64,000 bases of DNA from Globomyces pollinis-pini (lineage: Eukaryota; Chytridiomycota; Chytridiomycetes; Rhizophydiales; Globomycetaceae), in the NCBI GenBank assembly GCA_025399215.1, contig MU621098.1, positions 81,007 through 145,006 on the forward strand. Direction: 5' to 3'. Made by a program: the position numbers and the translations under genes. The notes under the pieces are model-generated. The model searched no databases. It was not told the origin of the DNA and saw only the letters and a program-made list of their open reading frames with translations. Positions 1 through 10,483 of the stretch are shown here, piece after piece. The first letter of the stretch is position 1, and every line of letters begins with the position of its first letter.

Positions 1-746
1 TTTTCCATTATCGATCATTCTTAAGACGATCTCTAGTTTGGCTTGATGAAATTTATGTCGTTCAATATGATTATGAATCTTTTTTAGTCGTTCAGCTTTA
101 TCCTTATCGTTCCTTTTGTTCTTTTTTCCAACAATCTGAAGAGTTTCTTGCTCGGCTTCAAAAGCATCTATTTGAGTTGAAAGAATGTCGGTTTGATCTG
201 ATATCCACTGCCTTAAATCTTCCTTGTGAATTTCTTCTGGATCAAGCCTATTTTGTGCATTTAAACCAGCTTGAGAGAAAGCCTTTAAAGGTTATTATGT
301 GGAAGAAATACCTTGTATTAAAACGTCTTTGATTTAGTTACCTTTGTTTTTAACTCTTTCTCCATGGCCTTGAACTTTTCCATTTGCTATCAAGTATTAG
401 TTACATTGTTTTTTTTTATATACAGTTTCTATCAGTGTCCTTGATTCGAGTAGACTTCGTTTATCTTTAATATCATTTGATGCTGCCCAAGTCTTTATTT
501 GATCACGATAACGCTGAAGTTTCTTAATTTCTCTTTTTAAGTCTCCTTCGAATTTGTTTTTCTGGGAAACATTGGTGACTGTTTGTATCTTGTCATATAT
601 GGATTCAAAGGTGTCAACACCTTCTGATACTTTCTTTAAAGTCCTTTCAATCTCAACTATATATTAAGACAACATCATAAGATACCTAGTTTAAAAAATT
701 AGTAATCTGATAAGTTTTATCTACCTAGTAGTTTTCGGTTTGCCAT
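1..746 (-). CDS. NOT3: CCR4-NOT complex subunit NOT3/NOT5 (N-terminal part, runs off the window)
   Basis: Scaffold subunit of the CCR4-NOT deadenylase. The first exon (725-746) encodes MANRKLL. After splicing the protein reads [18 protein letters not shown], then [20 protein letters not shown], and near the window edge [12 protein letters not shown]. These match the conserved N-terminal coiled-coil domain of the Not3/Not5 family. The gene is cut off by the window start, so the C-terminal NOT box is not visible. Three introns can be placed: 657-724, a 37-nt intron, and 283-341. The first and third each contain an internal AG|GT that divides them into two introns of ordinary size (39+29 and 30+29 nt). 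Identification is secure; the exact use of the paired introns is inferred. Confidence 0.9.
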
Positions 747-991
747 AAAATTTTGAAAAGAAAATTTGTAGATTAATGAAAGAGTAAGGTAACAAGAATA
801 GGGAAGATCAAAGACGATAATCACTCTAATTCATATCTTAATAATCTAGTATTTGATTTTATAATGAAACTTGTTGAACTGAAAAACCATTAAACAAAAT
901 ACTTTTAAATTATATGGGAACTATATGGGAATTAACTGGAATCCTTTAGTTTATTTCAAGTTCTTTTGTTCATATTTTTTGTTTTTCTTTT

Positions 992-2630
992 ATGTTGTGT
1001 GTAAGAACACTACGTTGGAGTTTTAATGTATTTAAAAAGCAAAGAATTCCTTCTAAACTATGGATTCAAAGAAACTTTGTTGATCCAATCAAAAAGAAGA
1101 GTAGTCCAAATCGTCAATTGACTGATGAATTAAATCCTGGATTGAAATTATACCAGTTTCAATCTAAAAGTTGTACTGGTTGTGGTGCTCCTTTCCAATC
1201 ATCTGCAATGGCAGAACCTGGTTTTGTTCCTATGATGGCTCCAAAATATATTCCAACTCCAGAATACATTGAAAAGTTAAAACGACAAAAAGAACCATTG
1301 AATCCAAAAGAATTAAAGATTCTAATTGATGATAAAAAAGGAAGGACTCCTCGAATCATTTGTAAGTTGAATTAAGTTAAATCTATAGGTCAAAGATGTC
1401 ATTTCATTCGCAATGGTGTGTCTGTGACTGCTCCCTTAAAGACAAATAGAATGCAGTTTGCCGACCTTAAAACAAAAACAGGAGGTAAAGTTTACATAAT
1501 TTTTAATTCGCGAAGGAATGGTTATTGCTGTGATCGATTTGACTAATATTCCTGGAACAATAATAACAGACTTACAAGATCTTGTAGGCCAAAAAGATTT
1601 CATTATATTGTTGAACAAATTGGTACCTTTGATCATTAATTAAACGCAGGATTTAATGCCGGATGATTTTGATATTGAAGCGGCGTGTAAATGGATCAAG
1701 AAATTGCCTTTTGCAGCTAATGCGTTAGATGTTATACCATACTCATCTGAGTCAAATTTTGGCCTTAAACCATTAAAGAAATATTTGTCAGAAAGTTTTA
1801 AAAAGAAAGAGAATTGTTACTTGGTCGGATATACTAGTGTATGAGACAATCAATTGATGCTTTTTAGGTTGGAAAATCATCAATCATGAACCAAATGAAA
1901 GTAAAATAATATATGTTAATGATAGACAATATTGGGAGATAATGAATTTCTTACTGTCTCTCCAAAGTCTGGTACAACAATTGGTTTGATCAAAATCCCA
2001 GGAGAGAATTTAGACCTTTGTTTGACCGAATTGGAAAATCATGATTTTAACTTTAAAGATTACATTGCACCAATTGAAGAATTTTCTCATCATTCAAAGT
2101 ATTCACTAATTGATACATCGGGTTTAGTATGCAACAATCATATTGCTAATATCTTCACCCATCGTGAAATGAAGTATGTCCGGTTCAAATCAAAAATTAT
2201 CCCACTTGATCTTACACGAAAAGCAAAGACTGCCTTTTGGATAGGTGGATTTTGTCGGATTGAAATTACAGAATGTAAAGAACCAATGAATTTTAGACTT
2301 TACCTTCCATCACCACTAAAAACCAAAATTCATACGTGTAGCATTAGCAAAATCAAAGATTTGGAGAAACAGATAGGATACAAGATACATCTCTTATCTC
2401 CACCAATAAGGTCTAGTCGATTGAAAACAAATCCATTCCCAAGATTGCAATTTGTAGAGAAGATCATTCATTCTAATGAATCACCTCGTACGATATACAT
2501 ATTAGGAGTCGGTTGGATAACAGTTACAGGCCCAGAAGGTGCTATCTATCGCATTTTCACACCAAATGGTATGAAAGTAGATACGATTCCACAAAACTTC
2601 AAAAAAAGAAAATCAGTAAAGGATATTTAA
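992..2630 (+). CDS. NOA1/YqeH-type circularly permuted GTPase, probably mitochondrial
   Basis: About 499 aa after removing five introns (27, 31, 27, 29 and 25 nt). An N-terminal basic, hydroxylated stretch (MLCVRTLRWSFNVFKKQR) fits a mitochondrial presequence. A zinc-knuckle region follows: CTGCGAPFQ, then CQRCHFIRNG once the 27-nt intron at 1362-1388 is removed. GTPase motifs come in permuted order: G4 NKLD near the middle, then the P-loop GYTSVGKSS, a TT switch I region, and G3 DTSG. This order defines the YqeH/NOA1 family, which acts in mitochondrial small-subunit ribosome assembly. The start is the first ATG and gives the presequence. A yeast Gep3-like role is possible but not separable by eye. 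Confidence 0.85.
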
Positions 2631-2717
2631 ATGGTTAGCGAATTTTCTATTTAATAAACTTCTAAGTTTAAGCTACTTCGTTGGTTATCAGTGTTCAATT
2701 CTTTGAAAAAAATTCAG

Positions 2718-5107
2718 ATGGATTTTGAACGAAGTAGGCAGGATCTTCCTATATTTCAGTATAAAACTGACCTAATCAATGCGATAAATCAATATCAAAT
2801 ACTAGTGGTAGTCGGAGACACTGGAAGTGGAAAGACGACACAATTACCACAATACATGATGGAAGATAAAACAAATACCATTGCTGTCACTCAACCAAGA
2901 AGAATTGCAGCTATATCTGCTGCAAATCGTGTTGCTGAGGAAGCGGGATCAAAGCTGGGTAAACTATCTTGTTTCGATGTTTATCTTAGGTGACTTGGTT
3001 GGTTATTCAGTACGATTTGAACGATGTATTTCAAAGTATACAAAATTGACTTATATGACTGATGGGACTTTACTTCAAACATGTACATCTGACCCAGAAT
3101 TCAAACAATATTCTGTTATCATATTAGATGAATCTCATGAGCGATCCTTAGAAACTGATATACTTTTTGGACTTCTTCGAAAAGCTTGTAGAAATCGACC
3201 AGAGTTAAAAGTGATCATCATGTCAGCAACGTTAGATATTGAAAAGTTTACCGAATATTTTGGTATAATTCAATTTGCTAAGATAAAGATTGTCCAGCTT
3301 TTTCTGTTCCTGGAAGAATGTTTGAAGTAGATGTGTTTTGGCAGAGAAAGATGAAATTCTCGATTTTGAAAAGTACTTATGTGGAAAGAAGTGTTTCGAC
3401 TGTTATGCATATACATAAAAATGAAAATCTTGGAGATGTACTAGTGTTTTTGACCGGTCAGTTTGAGATTGAACAGGCTGTGAAACAGTTAGAGGAGTTG
3501 GAAGAAGAATTGAATTACTCTGATGTAAAAGACAAAGATATTAAGGGGATGGTCGTTTATCCCATCTATTCAAGTTTAGAAACATTGGAACAGAAGAATA
3601 TCTTCAAACCAGCTCGTAATGGATATCGAAAAGTAGTCATAGCAACGAATATTGCTCAAACATCGGTTACTGTACCGGGAATCAAGTCTGATTTGTGTTT
3701 TCTAACATTCTAGGTATGTTGTTGATTGTGGATTTGTGAAACAAAAACAATATGATGCTAAAACCCACATGGATGCACTTTTGGTAGTTCCTGTATCTCA
3801 AGCGGCAGCTACTCAACGCGCTGGTAGAGCTGGTAGAACTGAAAGCGGAAAAGTTTACCGGCTTTACTGTAAAGAAGCGTTTGAGGAGATGGCCCCTACA
3901 ACTACTCCTGAAATTCAACGCTCTTCCTTACTGGGCACCATTTTGTATTTATTGAAGATAGGAATTAAAGATGTTTTGAATTTTGATTTCATTGATCCAC
4001 CTGAACCATCATTGGTAATGTCCGCTATTAAAGAGTTATTTTTGTTGGGTAAAAACTTTTAATTAACCTGTAAAGGTGCAGTAAATGAACATGGCGCATT
4101 GACGCATATGGGAAAAATGATGGCTGACTTTCCAATCTCACCCTATCTTTCCAGATGTTTAATATCAAGTGCAAAGGATTTCAAATGCTCCGAAGAAGTT
4201 GTGACCATTGCTGCTATGCTTTCTTCTGAAGATTTCTTTCTGACTCCTAGAAATAAGGACAAAGTTGAAAAAGCTGGTAAGATTTGGTATTTTAACCACA
4301 GAGGAAATTTGGAAAACGTTCTTTGACTCTAGCGGTGACCATGTGACTTATTGGAATTGCTTTAATGCTTGGGAAAGATCAAATTTTTCAAAGGATTGGT
4401 GTGTAAAACATTTTTTCCATTTTAGGGCACTAAATGTTGCCAAAAATGTCAAACAACAGCTTCAAACGATAATGCGCAAGCATCATTTACCTCTTGTTTC
4501 TATTTATAATCACAAATCCTCTAAATTACAATCATCTGCAAGAGTACCTATTTTGAAAGCTTTTTGTACTGGATTCTATACGAATACAGCAAAGAAGCAT
4601 CAATATAGACCAGTTTTCTTTCCGTATTTAAAATCAGTTTCCAATACGGCTAATTCATCAGATATTGTTGCACTGTATTTATCCTCATCATCCAGTTTAT
4701 CACAAGTCGACCCAGATCGCTTGGAGTGGATTATCTATAATGATGTACAATATGTTAACCGAGCAAATATGAAGGTTGTTAGTAGAATTGATTTTTCTAT
4801 GGTAGAAGTCCATTTGGGCCGAGTAGATCTTATGGACACTTCAAAATTGTGTAAAATCGATGAAACAAATACACATGATACAAACGTAAGTATTGACGAA
4901 CCTAAAGAACTGGATGAAAGCAATAAGAACATTCCTATAGCATTTGATAGCTCACACGAAATAATTGATGAATTGCATCATAAAGAGCATGTGGCAGGGG
5001 AGACAGTCAAACCAGAACCACTCAAAGAAGATAAGCCCGATTCCGCAGAGCTCAAGAGAATAGCAGCTAGAGAGAGATTTTTAGCCAGAAAGAAGTTAAA
5101 AAAGTAA
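2718..5107 (+). CDS. DEAH-box RNA helicase, DHX40-like
   Basis: About 750 aa with five introns (31, 26, 28, 27 and 25 nt, the last at 4277-4301). Helicase motifs in order: motif [10 protein letters not shown], Ia TQPRRIAA, motif II DESH (Ser where most relatives have Ala), III SAT, IV-region [31 protein letters not shown]. These are followed by HA2/OB-type regions containing LEWIIYNDV. The FLTGQFEIE motif, the LEWII stretch and the basic C-terminal tail [10 protein letters not shown] resemble animal DHX40 more than PRP22, PRP43 or DHX33. An acidic insert precedes the tail. The first ATG in frame ([16 protein letters not shown]) was chosen; upstream in-frame codons lack ATG. DHX40 function is poorly known, so only RNA helicase activity is claimed. 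Confidence 0.85.
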
Positions 5108-5334
5108 CTATCGTTAGTAGGATGACAACTACACCTTGTCCTCAAATATTATCCAATAAAATCAGCAATTTATATTTAAATGAAAATAGCCAACCATTAA
5201 TCGCTTTATATCGTTCTTATATTAAGAAACTCCTGTATAAATAGTTGTGAAATTGTGTATCATCTGTATGATTTTCGCGTCATTTTTGTCTTTTTACAAA
5301 CAGCGTTCGTAAAGAGCTCCCTGAACCAATCAGA

Positions 5335-7553
5335 ATGAACAAATATCGAATCATCAAACAATTGGGCGATGGCTCTTTTGGAACAGTGCTACAAGCAGAT
5401 AATTTAGAAACCAACGAAACAGTAATAGTCAAATCAAACTAAAATGGATAGGTAAACACCCAATAGTTTCTCATGATTTTATTAGGTAGCCATAAAGAAA
5501 ATGAAAAAGAAATATTACAGTTGGAATGAATGCTTAAATTTGAGAGAGGTCAAGGTATTTGATTCAATATAATTTAAACTTTGGAAAGTCTCTCAAAAAA
5601 ATCAACAATCACATCAATATAATTCGATTAAAAGAAGTCATTAGAGAGAACGATGAATTACATTTTGTATTCGAATTCGCTGATGGAAATTTATATCAAA
5701 AAATGAAAGAGCAAGAGGGAATTCCATTTCCAATCACAGATGTTAAAAGATATACGTAATTAAATTCTCGACTCTTACCGAATTAGATTTGAAGTTCTAC
5801 AAGGATTAGCATTTATGCATAAACACGGTTTTTTTCATAGAGACATGAAGCCAGGTAAATTGAACCAAATACGTTAAAATATTAGAAAATTTGCTACTGG
5901 TGAATGATGTTATCAAAATTGCAGATTTTGGGCTTGCTCGTGAAACACGTAGTCTTCCACCATACACAGAATATGTGAGTACGCGATGGTAACAAAGTGA
6001 TAAACTAACCTGTAGGTATCGAGCCCCAGAAGTGTTACTAAGATCAACAACATATTCATCACCAATTGATATTTGGGCAGTTGGTGCCATTATTGCAGAA
6101 CTATTCAACTTACAACCTATGTTTCCTGGAGTTTCGGAAATAGATGAAATTTACAGAATATGCTCTGTATGTGGACCCCCGACTGCAGATTCTGGAGATA
6201 TACTACAACTAACAAAGGATGATAATCATGATTATGATTCAAAAGGAAAACATAGTTCATATTATGATTCTGTATCAGTAAATCATAGACCTAAACGTGA
6301 TCAAATGTTTGCTGGGGGGCCTTGGCAAGAAGGACTTCGTTTAGCAGCTCAAATGGGATTTAAATTCCCACCCGGAAGTCCAGTGCCCATATCGTATCTG
6401 TTGACGAATGCACCAGATGATGCAATACAGTTAGTAGCAGACATGCTGATATATGATCCACATAAAAGACCTACGGCAAGTGAATCTATCAAGCACCCAT
6501 GGTTTGCGGAACTTCATTCTCAAGAGGTTGGTAGCTCGCCAATAGTTGCCGACGATGCCAGTCACTTTGGTTTGAATGGTACTGAAGAAAGTCAGATAAA
6601 AAAGGGAAAAGGTTCATTTAGATCAAGTTCTATCACAAGCAGGGGTAGCTACCTAGCAGATACAACAGGAAATACGTCTTTTTTAGCCCGCCCGTCGAAT
6701 GTCATACCGAGTGAAGACAGAACAAGAAATATTGAATTAGAAGCAATAGAGGATTCTATCTTGAAAGAAGTTTCTACACATACAAATGGGACCCTTACAA
6801 AAAAACCGAGTCAAAATGATTCCCAAAACCCAGTTAAAAAAAAGAATTATGAAATCGTTTCCAATAAACAATCACTTCCAGATTCAAACCAGCCATTCAA
6901 ACAAAATCAATATCCAGTTCTACCACCGCCTCTCAAGTTAGATACAAATAGTAGTCTTAACTACTCTCAGGTAGTAAATTTTTTCATGCTAATATGGAAG
7001 GGATACCATGATGCGAAACCAATAGAGAATGTTTCATCGTTTAGGAAGTTATCTAATTCGCAGCTGGCAGATATTAAAGGAAAAATTATCAGCCCACAAC
7101 AAAAGAAACCATTCTTTCCTGATTTCTTCCGACGTGATGTAGGACGGGTAACAACCGATCTTAGGGTTCAAGGTAATTGAATAAATGATTAAAACAATAG
7201 GATCCCAAGTTCGGTCACCTGTAAAGAGTCAACCTCCATCTCTATTATACCGTGACACTATCCCAAGAACACAGATACAGACCCTACCTTTTTCATTTGG
7301 ATTTGGTAGTAACCGAAAGTCATCTAATGCCAATCCGACCAGAGTTTCCAGTAACAATCTAACAGCTTTACCAGCATTGGGTGGAAGTCATTATCCACTG
7401 CGGAACTCCAGTAATGATTACGATAGAAAACCAGGATATAACTCTGAGAATACAGCCCAATTGAACTTACCTCAAATAGCGTTAAAAAAACAAACCAGAG
7501 CTAATGAAAAGTCTGGTCATAAACGGTCCAACCGAAAACTGTTTAATATTTAA
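5335..7553 (+). CDS. MAK/ICK (Ime2-like) serine/threonine protein kinase
   Basis: About 657 aa. The N-terminal kinase domain starts [18 protein letters not shown], has the glycine loop, [13 protein letters not shown], the catalytic HRDMKPEN, DFG in KIADFGLAR, the TEY activation motif in [15 protein letters not shown], and [10 protein letters not shown]. These identify the RCK family (MAK, ICK/CILK1; Ime2 in yeasts). A low-complexity insert (about residues 215-255) interrupts the C-lobe before [17 protein letters not shown] long disordered tail follows. Introns: 5422-5485 (30+34 nt back to back), 34, 31, 31, 27 nt, a stop-free 30-nt intron at 6971-7000, and 28 nt. In animals and algae these kinases control cilium length; in yeasts, meiosis. 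The nearby CEP131 makes a flagellar role plausible but unproven. Confidence 0.88.
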
Positions 7554-7672
7554 TGTTAATACTCATTGTAACTAGAAAAGGTTTAATGGAATGAAGAAAT
7601 TCTAATTAACTAGAAATATAGCGTTAATAAACTAGTAATACCTACAAAATTCAAGATGTAAATTAGGATATA

Positions 7673-8021
7673 TTAATGTAATGGAGTAGTACGATGAAGT
7701 TCTTCCAAGTAATCTAATGATTTTTTGATTTGTTGAACTTGATCATATAATTCTTGTACTGATCCCATATCCATTTCAACATCATGAATAGTTTGAATTA
7801 AAGTAGACGCTTTTGATATAGAGCAATTGACTTCAATAGCTAATTGATCGACTGTTTTTAATTGAGCATCAACACTTTGTCCAGTATAAATGGTCATCTA
7901 ATAATATTTAGTATAAATATGCTACTTCTGATAGTTTGGATTGAATTGATGCATATAACTCTACCAAATCCTTACTCATTCTTTCAGCTTCCAGTTCAAT
8001 TGTGTCTAAGAGATTCTTCAT
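7673..8021 (-). CDS. Small helical protein, possibly BORCS6-like
   Basis: 106 aa in two exons with a 28-nt intron. It starts MKNLLDTIELEAERMSKDLV and ends with ELYDQVQQIKKSLDYLEEL. It is entirely helical with heptad-like spacing and no membrane segment. The C-terminal pattern QIKKSLDYLE resembles the helix of BORC subunit 6 (DUF2365 family), a lysosome-positioning complex, but the match is short and from memory. It ends 119 bp from the end of the upstream kinase gene, to which it is convergent. It could equally be another BLOC-1 or kinetochore-type small coiled coil. Confidence 0.5.
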
Positions 8022-8059
8022 TTTAAATTTTAAATCCAACTTTTTCACCTTTAAAGATA

Positions 8060-8300
8060 ATAATACTGGATGCAAACAAGATCAATTGACAGGTAATGTT
8101 GCTGCTGATGAACTTTTGGAAGTGTATGGATTCAAATCTGTAAAAAAATACGAGTCTTCTAATTATTGGATGGTAGTCAAGGGGTAGGTAGTGTACGGCA
8201 CGTTATTAGCTTTTAGGTTACTGCATCTTTAGATGATGGTGTTTTAATAATTACTATTCCAAATCTTATTCTAATTATAAGAGATCATCATACTATCTAG
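8060..8300 (+). other. Possible Hsp20/alpha-crystallin fragment
   Basis: The last 27 codons before the TAG at 8298-8300 read VTASLDDGVLIITIPN followed by a short tail. ASL-DGVL-ITIP is the signature of the penultimate strands of the alpha-crystallin domain. Upstream, an open frame from about 8060 (GNVAADELLEVYGFKSVKKY) can be joined by a 44-nt intron, but no acceptable ATG or remaining alpha-crystallin strands are visible, and the 5' part would overlap the divergent helical gene. It may be a decayed gene, a real small gene with exons I cannot model, or chance similarity. Confidence 0.25.
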
Positions 8301-8355
8301 TAAATTCGTTTGATAAATCCCAATTCAATGAAATTTGTTTTTTCCTCAGAACATC

Positions 8356-9081
8356 ATGCAGGAGGAACTATCGGATTTAGTTTTATGCGAACCAGAAAAG
8401 AACTCTGAAAGCAAACAATCATTTGAAGAGTTCTTAATCAAAGTCAATCGATTTCAACAATCCATCCAACAATTAAAACTAATTCAAAGTCAACTCTTTC
8501 ATGAAATGAATATTTTATCAACTGAATTGACTAATTTAATTGATATTGTGGAACCATTGGAAGAAAATCATGGTATTCAAGTTAAAATGGATTTAAATCA
8601 AATGATTTGGGGATTTACTGTCAATGAACAAAGTTTCAAGAAATTATTACAGAGTGAAATTCAAATTGATAAAGATATTCAAGTTCATAAAAATAGAGTG
8701 AAAGAGTTAATTGAATCGTACTCTTTTGTAGCATCATCACTGGGAAATTTGATCACCAATTCGCTGTCGGAATCAAATCATTCAGAGGATCCAAATTTAC
8801 CTCAACAGTTGGAAAAAATCAAGGCATACACTAGTTTTTGTGATGCCAGAACGAAATTGATGGAAGCAGAAAAAACATATCAAAGTTCAAAATTAGTATG
8901 GGATGATATTCAACAAGAGAGAAGAGTCGAATAATAGACTTCTCAATCATTGATATCTATCTTGGATAATATAATTATTTACAATCATATTCTTCATCAC
9001 CAATTCACTTTGGAAAATACAAAAATTCATTATGTGAACAAGCTTCAACAGGTTTGCAATTTTCTGTTGATTATTCAATGA
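8356..9081 (+). CDS. Coiled-coil protein, BAR-domain-like
   Basis: The first ATG after a pyrimidine-rich stretch gives MQEELSDLVLCEPEKN, then long amphipathic helices (FEEFLIKVNRFQQSIQQLKL; KAYTSFCDARTKLMEAEK). An uninterrupted reading ends at TAA 8932-8934. The same frame continues beyond TAA-TAG with another helical stretch (SQSLISILDNIIIYNHILHH) to TGA at 9079-9081. Removing a 42-nt intron ending at 8937 joins the two; a shorter protein of 192 aa is the alternative. Helix content and spacing resemble the C-terminal BAR domain of sorting nexins, but no PX domain is present, so function is unassigned. Confidence 0.55.
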
Positions 9082-9110
9082 CAGTTATAGTAACTCTATT
9101 ACCTAATCTA

Positions 9111-9134
9111 CCAACCATAGTACTGACTATGAGC
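9111..9134 (+). repeat. Direct repeat, left copy (partner at 10332-10355)
   Basis: A 22-bp sequence, CAACCATAnTACTGACTATG and following GAGC, is found here and again at 10332-10355 with one mismatch. The two copies bracket the orphan gene and the MITE. They may be chance, footprints of an insertion, or shared promoter elements. Confidence 0.5.
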
Positions 9135-9278
9135 TTGTGATTTCATTAAACATTCAGCACTTTCCTTATTTTGAAGATAGGGAAATTTGTGATCGCTATC
9201 CCTGAATTTACTACACAGAATCAGAGACGGTTTTTGTCCCCATTTTTTTTTTCTTCCTTTAACAAAAAAGTTTCTTCC

Positions 9279-9647
9279 ATGACATCGATTTGGTTTTTAA
9301 AAGTAGTTATTGCATGTCCCAGTTTTAAGCGCCCCTCTGCTGAAGTCACGACCACCTTTTTCTCAACTGCCGATGATGCCAAAGTTGCTCTGAAAGACCA
9401 GGTAATTGCGTACATGAATGGCCATCATGTCACTCTTAAAGCTTTATTGGATGATGGTGAGCATTTTGATTATCGTTACCGTGAATCCTATATGGATCAA
9501 GTCCCGTTCGAAGCAAGCGTTGTTAAGATCGATTCCGTAAACGGTAAAATCGAGGAGACCAAGGTTTGGGACTACCAGAGTATTTTGGATGAGTTTGCTG
9601 ATGAATTTTATCAGGCCAGCAAGAAAATTGAATCATACTTATATTAA
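9279..9647 (+). CDS. Orphan 122-aa protein next to a MITE
   Basis: The first ATG gives MTSIWFLKVVIACPSFKRP. The rest is a soluble, acidic protein (TADDAKVALKDQVIAYMNGH, LLDDGEHFDYRYRESY) ending KIESYLY. No family is recognised and no clear cleavable signal peptide or membrane helix is seen. Codon choice is visibly richer in C and G than the neighbours, with no apparent intron. Its TAA stop sits inside the 10-bp target duplication of the adjacent MITE, so the element inserted exactly at the end of the coding region and now forms the start of the 3' UTR. It may be lineage-specific or acquired. Confidence 0.55.
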   Translation: MTSIWFLKVVIACPSFKRPSAEVTTTFFSTADDAKVALKDQVIAYMNGHHVTLKALLDDGEHFDYRYRESYMDQVPFEASVVKIDSVNGKIEETKVWDYQSILDEFADEFYQASKKIESYLY

Positions 9648-9650
9648 TAG

Positions 9651-10257
9651 GAAGCTGATGAAACACACAACCCAAAATAATGAACACACAACCAATTTAA
9701 TGAAGACACTCCCAATTTAATGAACACACAACCAAATATACTGAAAAATGGTAGCACCAACGTTTCATACTAACAACAAGACACACCTTGGTCATTTTAA
9801 AACTTTTATTGATTTTTATTGATGTCTTAGAGCTGGTAGTGCATCCGCTACTCTCCCTCTCGCTCGCTTAGCCTTTCTAGTGTTTCCTCTGTATACCAAT
9901 GATTGATCTAAATCAATTCTTGTAGCATTAGTTCCAAACATTTAAAGACTATATTAATTTCGTTTGTAATTTTCCCATTCATGCTTGCGCATGTTTAGTT
10001 GTGCTGATGTCATGAGATGTAAAGTTAACAAAGAGAAGAAAAGAGAAGAAAAGGTTGGATAAGTAACTTATCCGATTCTTGGACGTTTTTTTATATTGAA
10101 TTTAACATAAATTTAATAAAAAAAGAAGGGTTGTGTGATGAACCAAGTTGGTGCTACCATTTTTCAGTATTTTTGGTTGTGTGTTCATTAAATTGGGAGT
10201 GTCTTCATTAAATTGGTTGTGTGTTCATTATTTTGGGTTGTGTGTTCAATTTCTTTC
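9651..10257. mobile_element. Non-autonomous inverted-repeat element (MITE), Mutator-like features
   Basis: 607 bp. The arms at 9662-9761 and 10147-10246 are inverted copies over 100 bp with a single mismatch seen. Each arm is built from short repeated units such as AATGAACACACAACCAATTT. The element is flanked by an exact 10-bp direct repeat, ATATTAATAG, at 9641-9650 and 10258-10267. A 9-11 bp target duplication with long inverted repeats is typical of Mutator-like elements. The 385-bp core has no long open frame, so it would need a transposase in trans. The near-perfect arms and intact duplication argue for a recent insertion. The superfamily assignment is inference. Confidence 0.85.
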
Positions 10258-10331
10258 ATATTAATAGACTATGCTAGCTTCTGATTATGTTTACTTGTTG
10301 TATACGCTTATTTAATGTTGTCATTAACTTC

Positions 10332-10355
10332 TCAACCATATTACTGACTATGAGC
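10332..10355 (+). repeat. Direct repeat, right copy (partner at 9111-9134)
   Basis: Second copy of the 22-bp CAACCATAnTACTGACTATG sequence, about 1.2 kb downstream of the first and just beyond the MITE. Confidence 0.5.
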
Positions 10356-10483
10356 AATTCTATTCTGATTGTACTATTTGTATTTCCTTCAACAATGTCC
10401 AATCTTGCATAAAACAATTTAAACTTTTTAACTTTTTGAAATCATGCAAAATAAATTGAATTTGAAAAACTTTAATTAACTTG

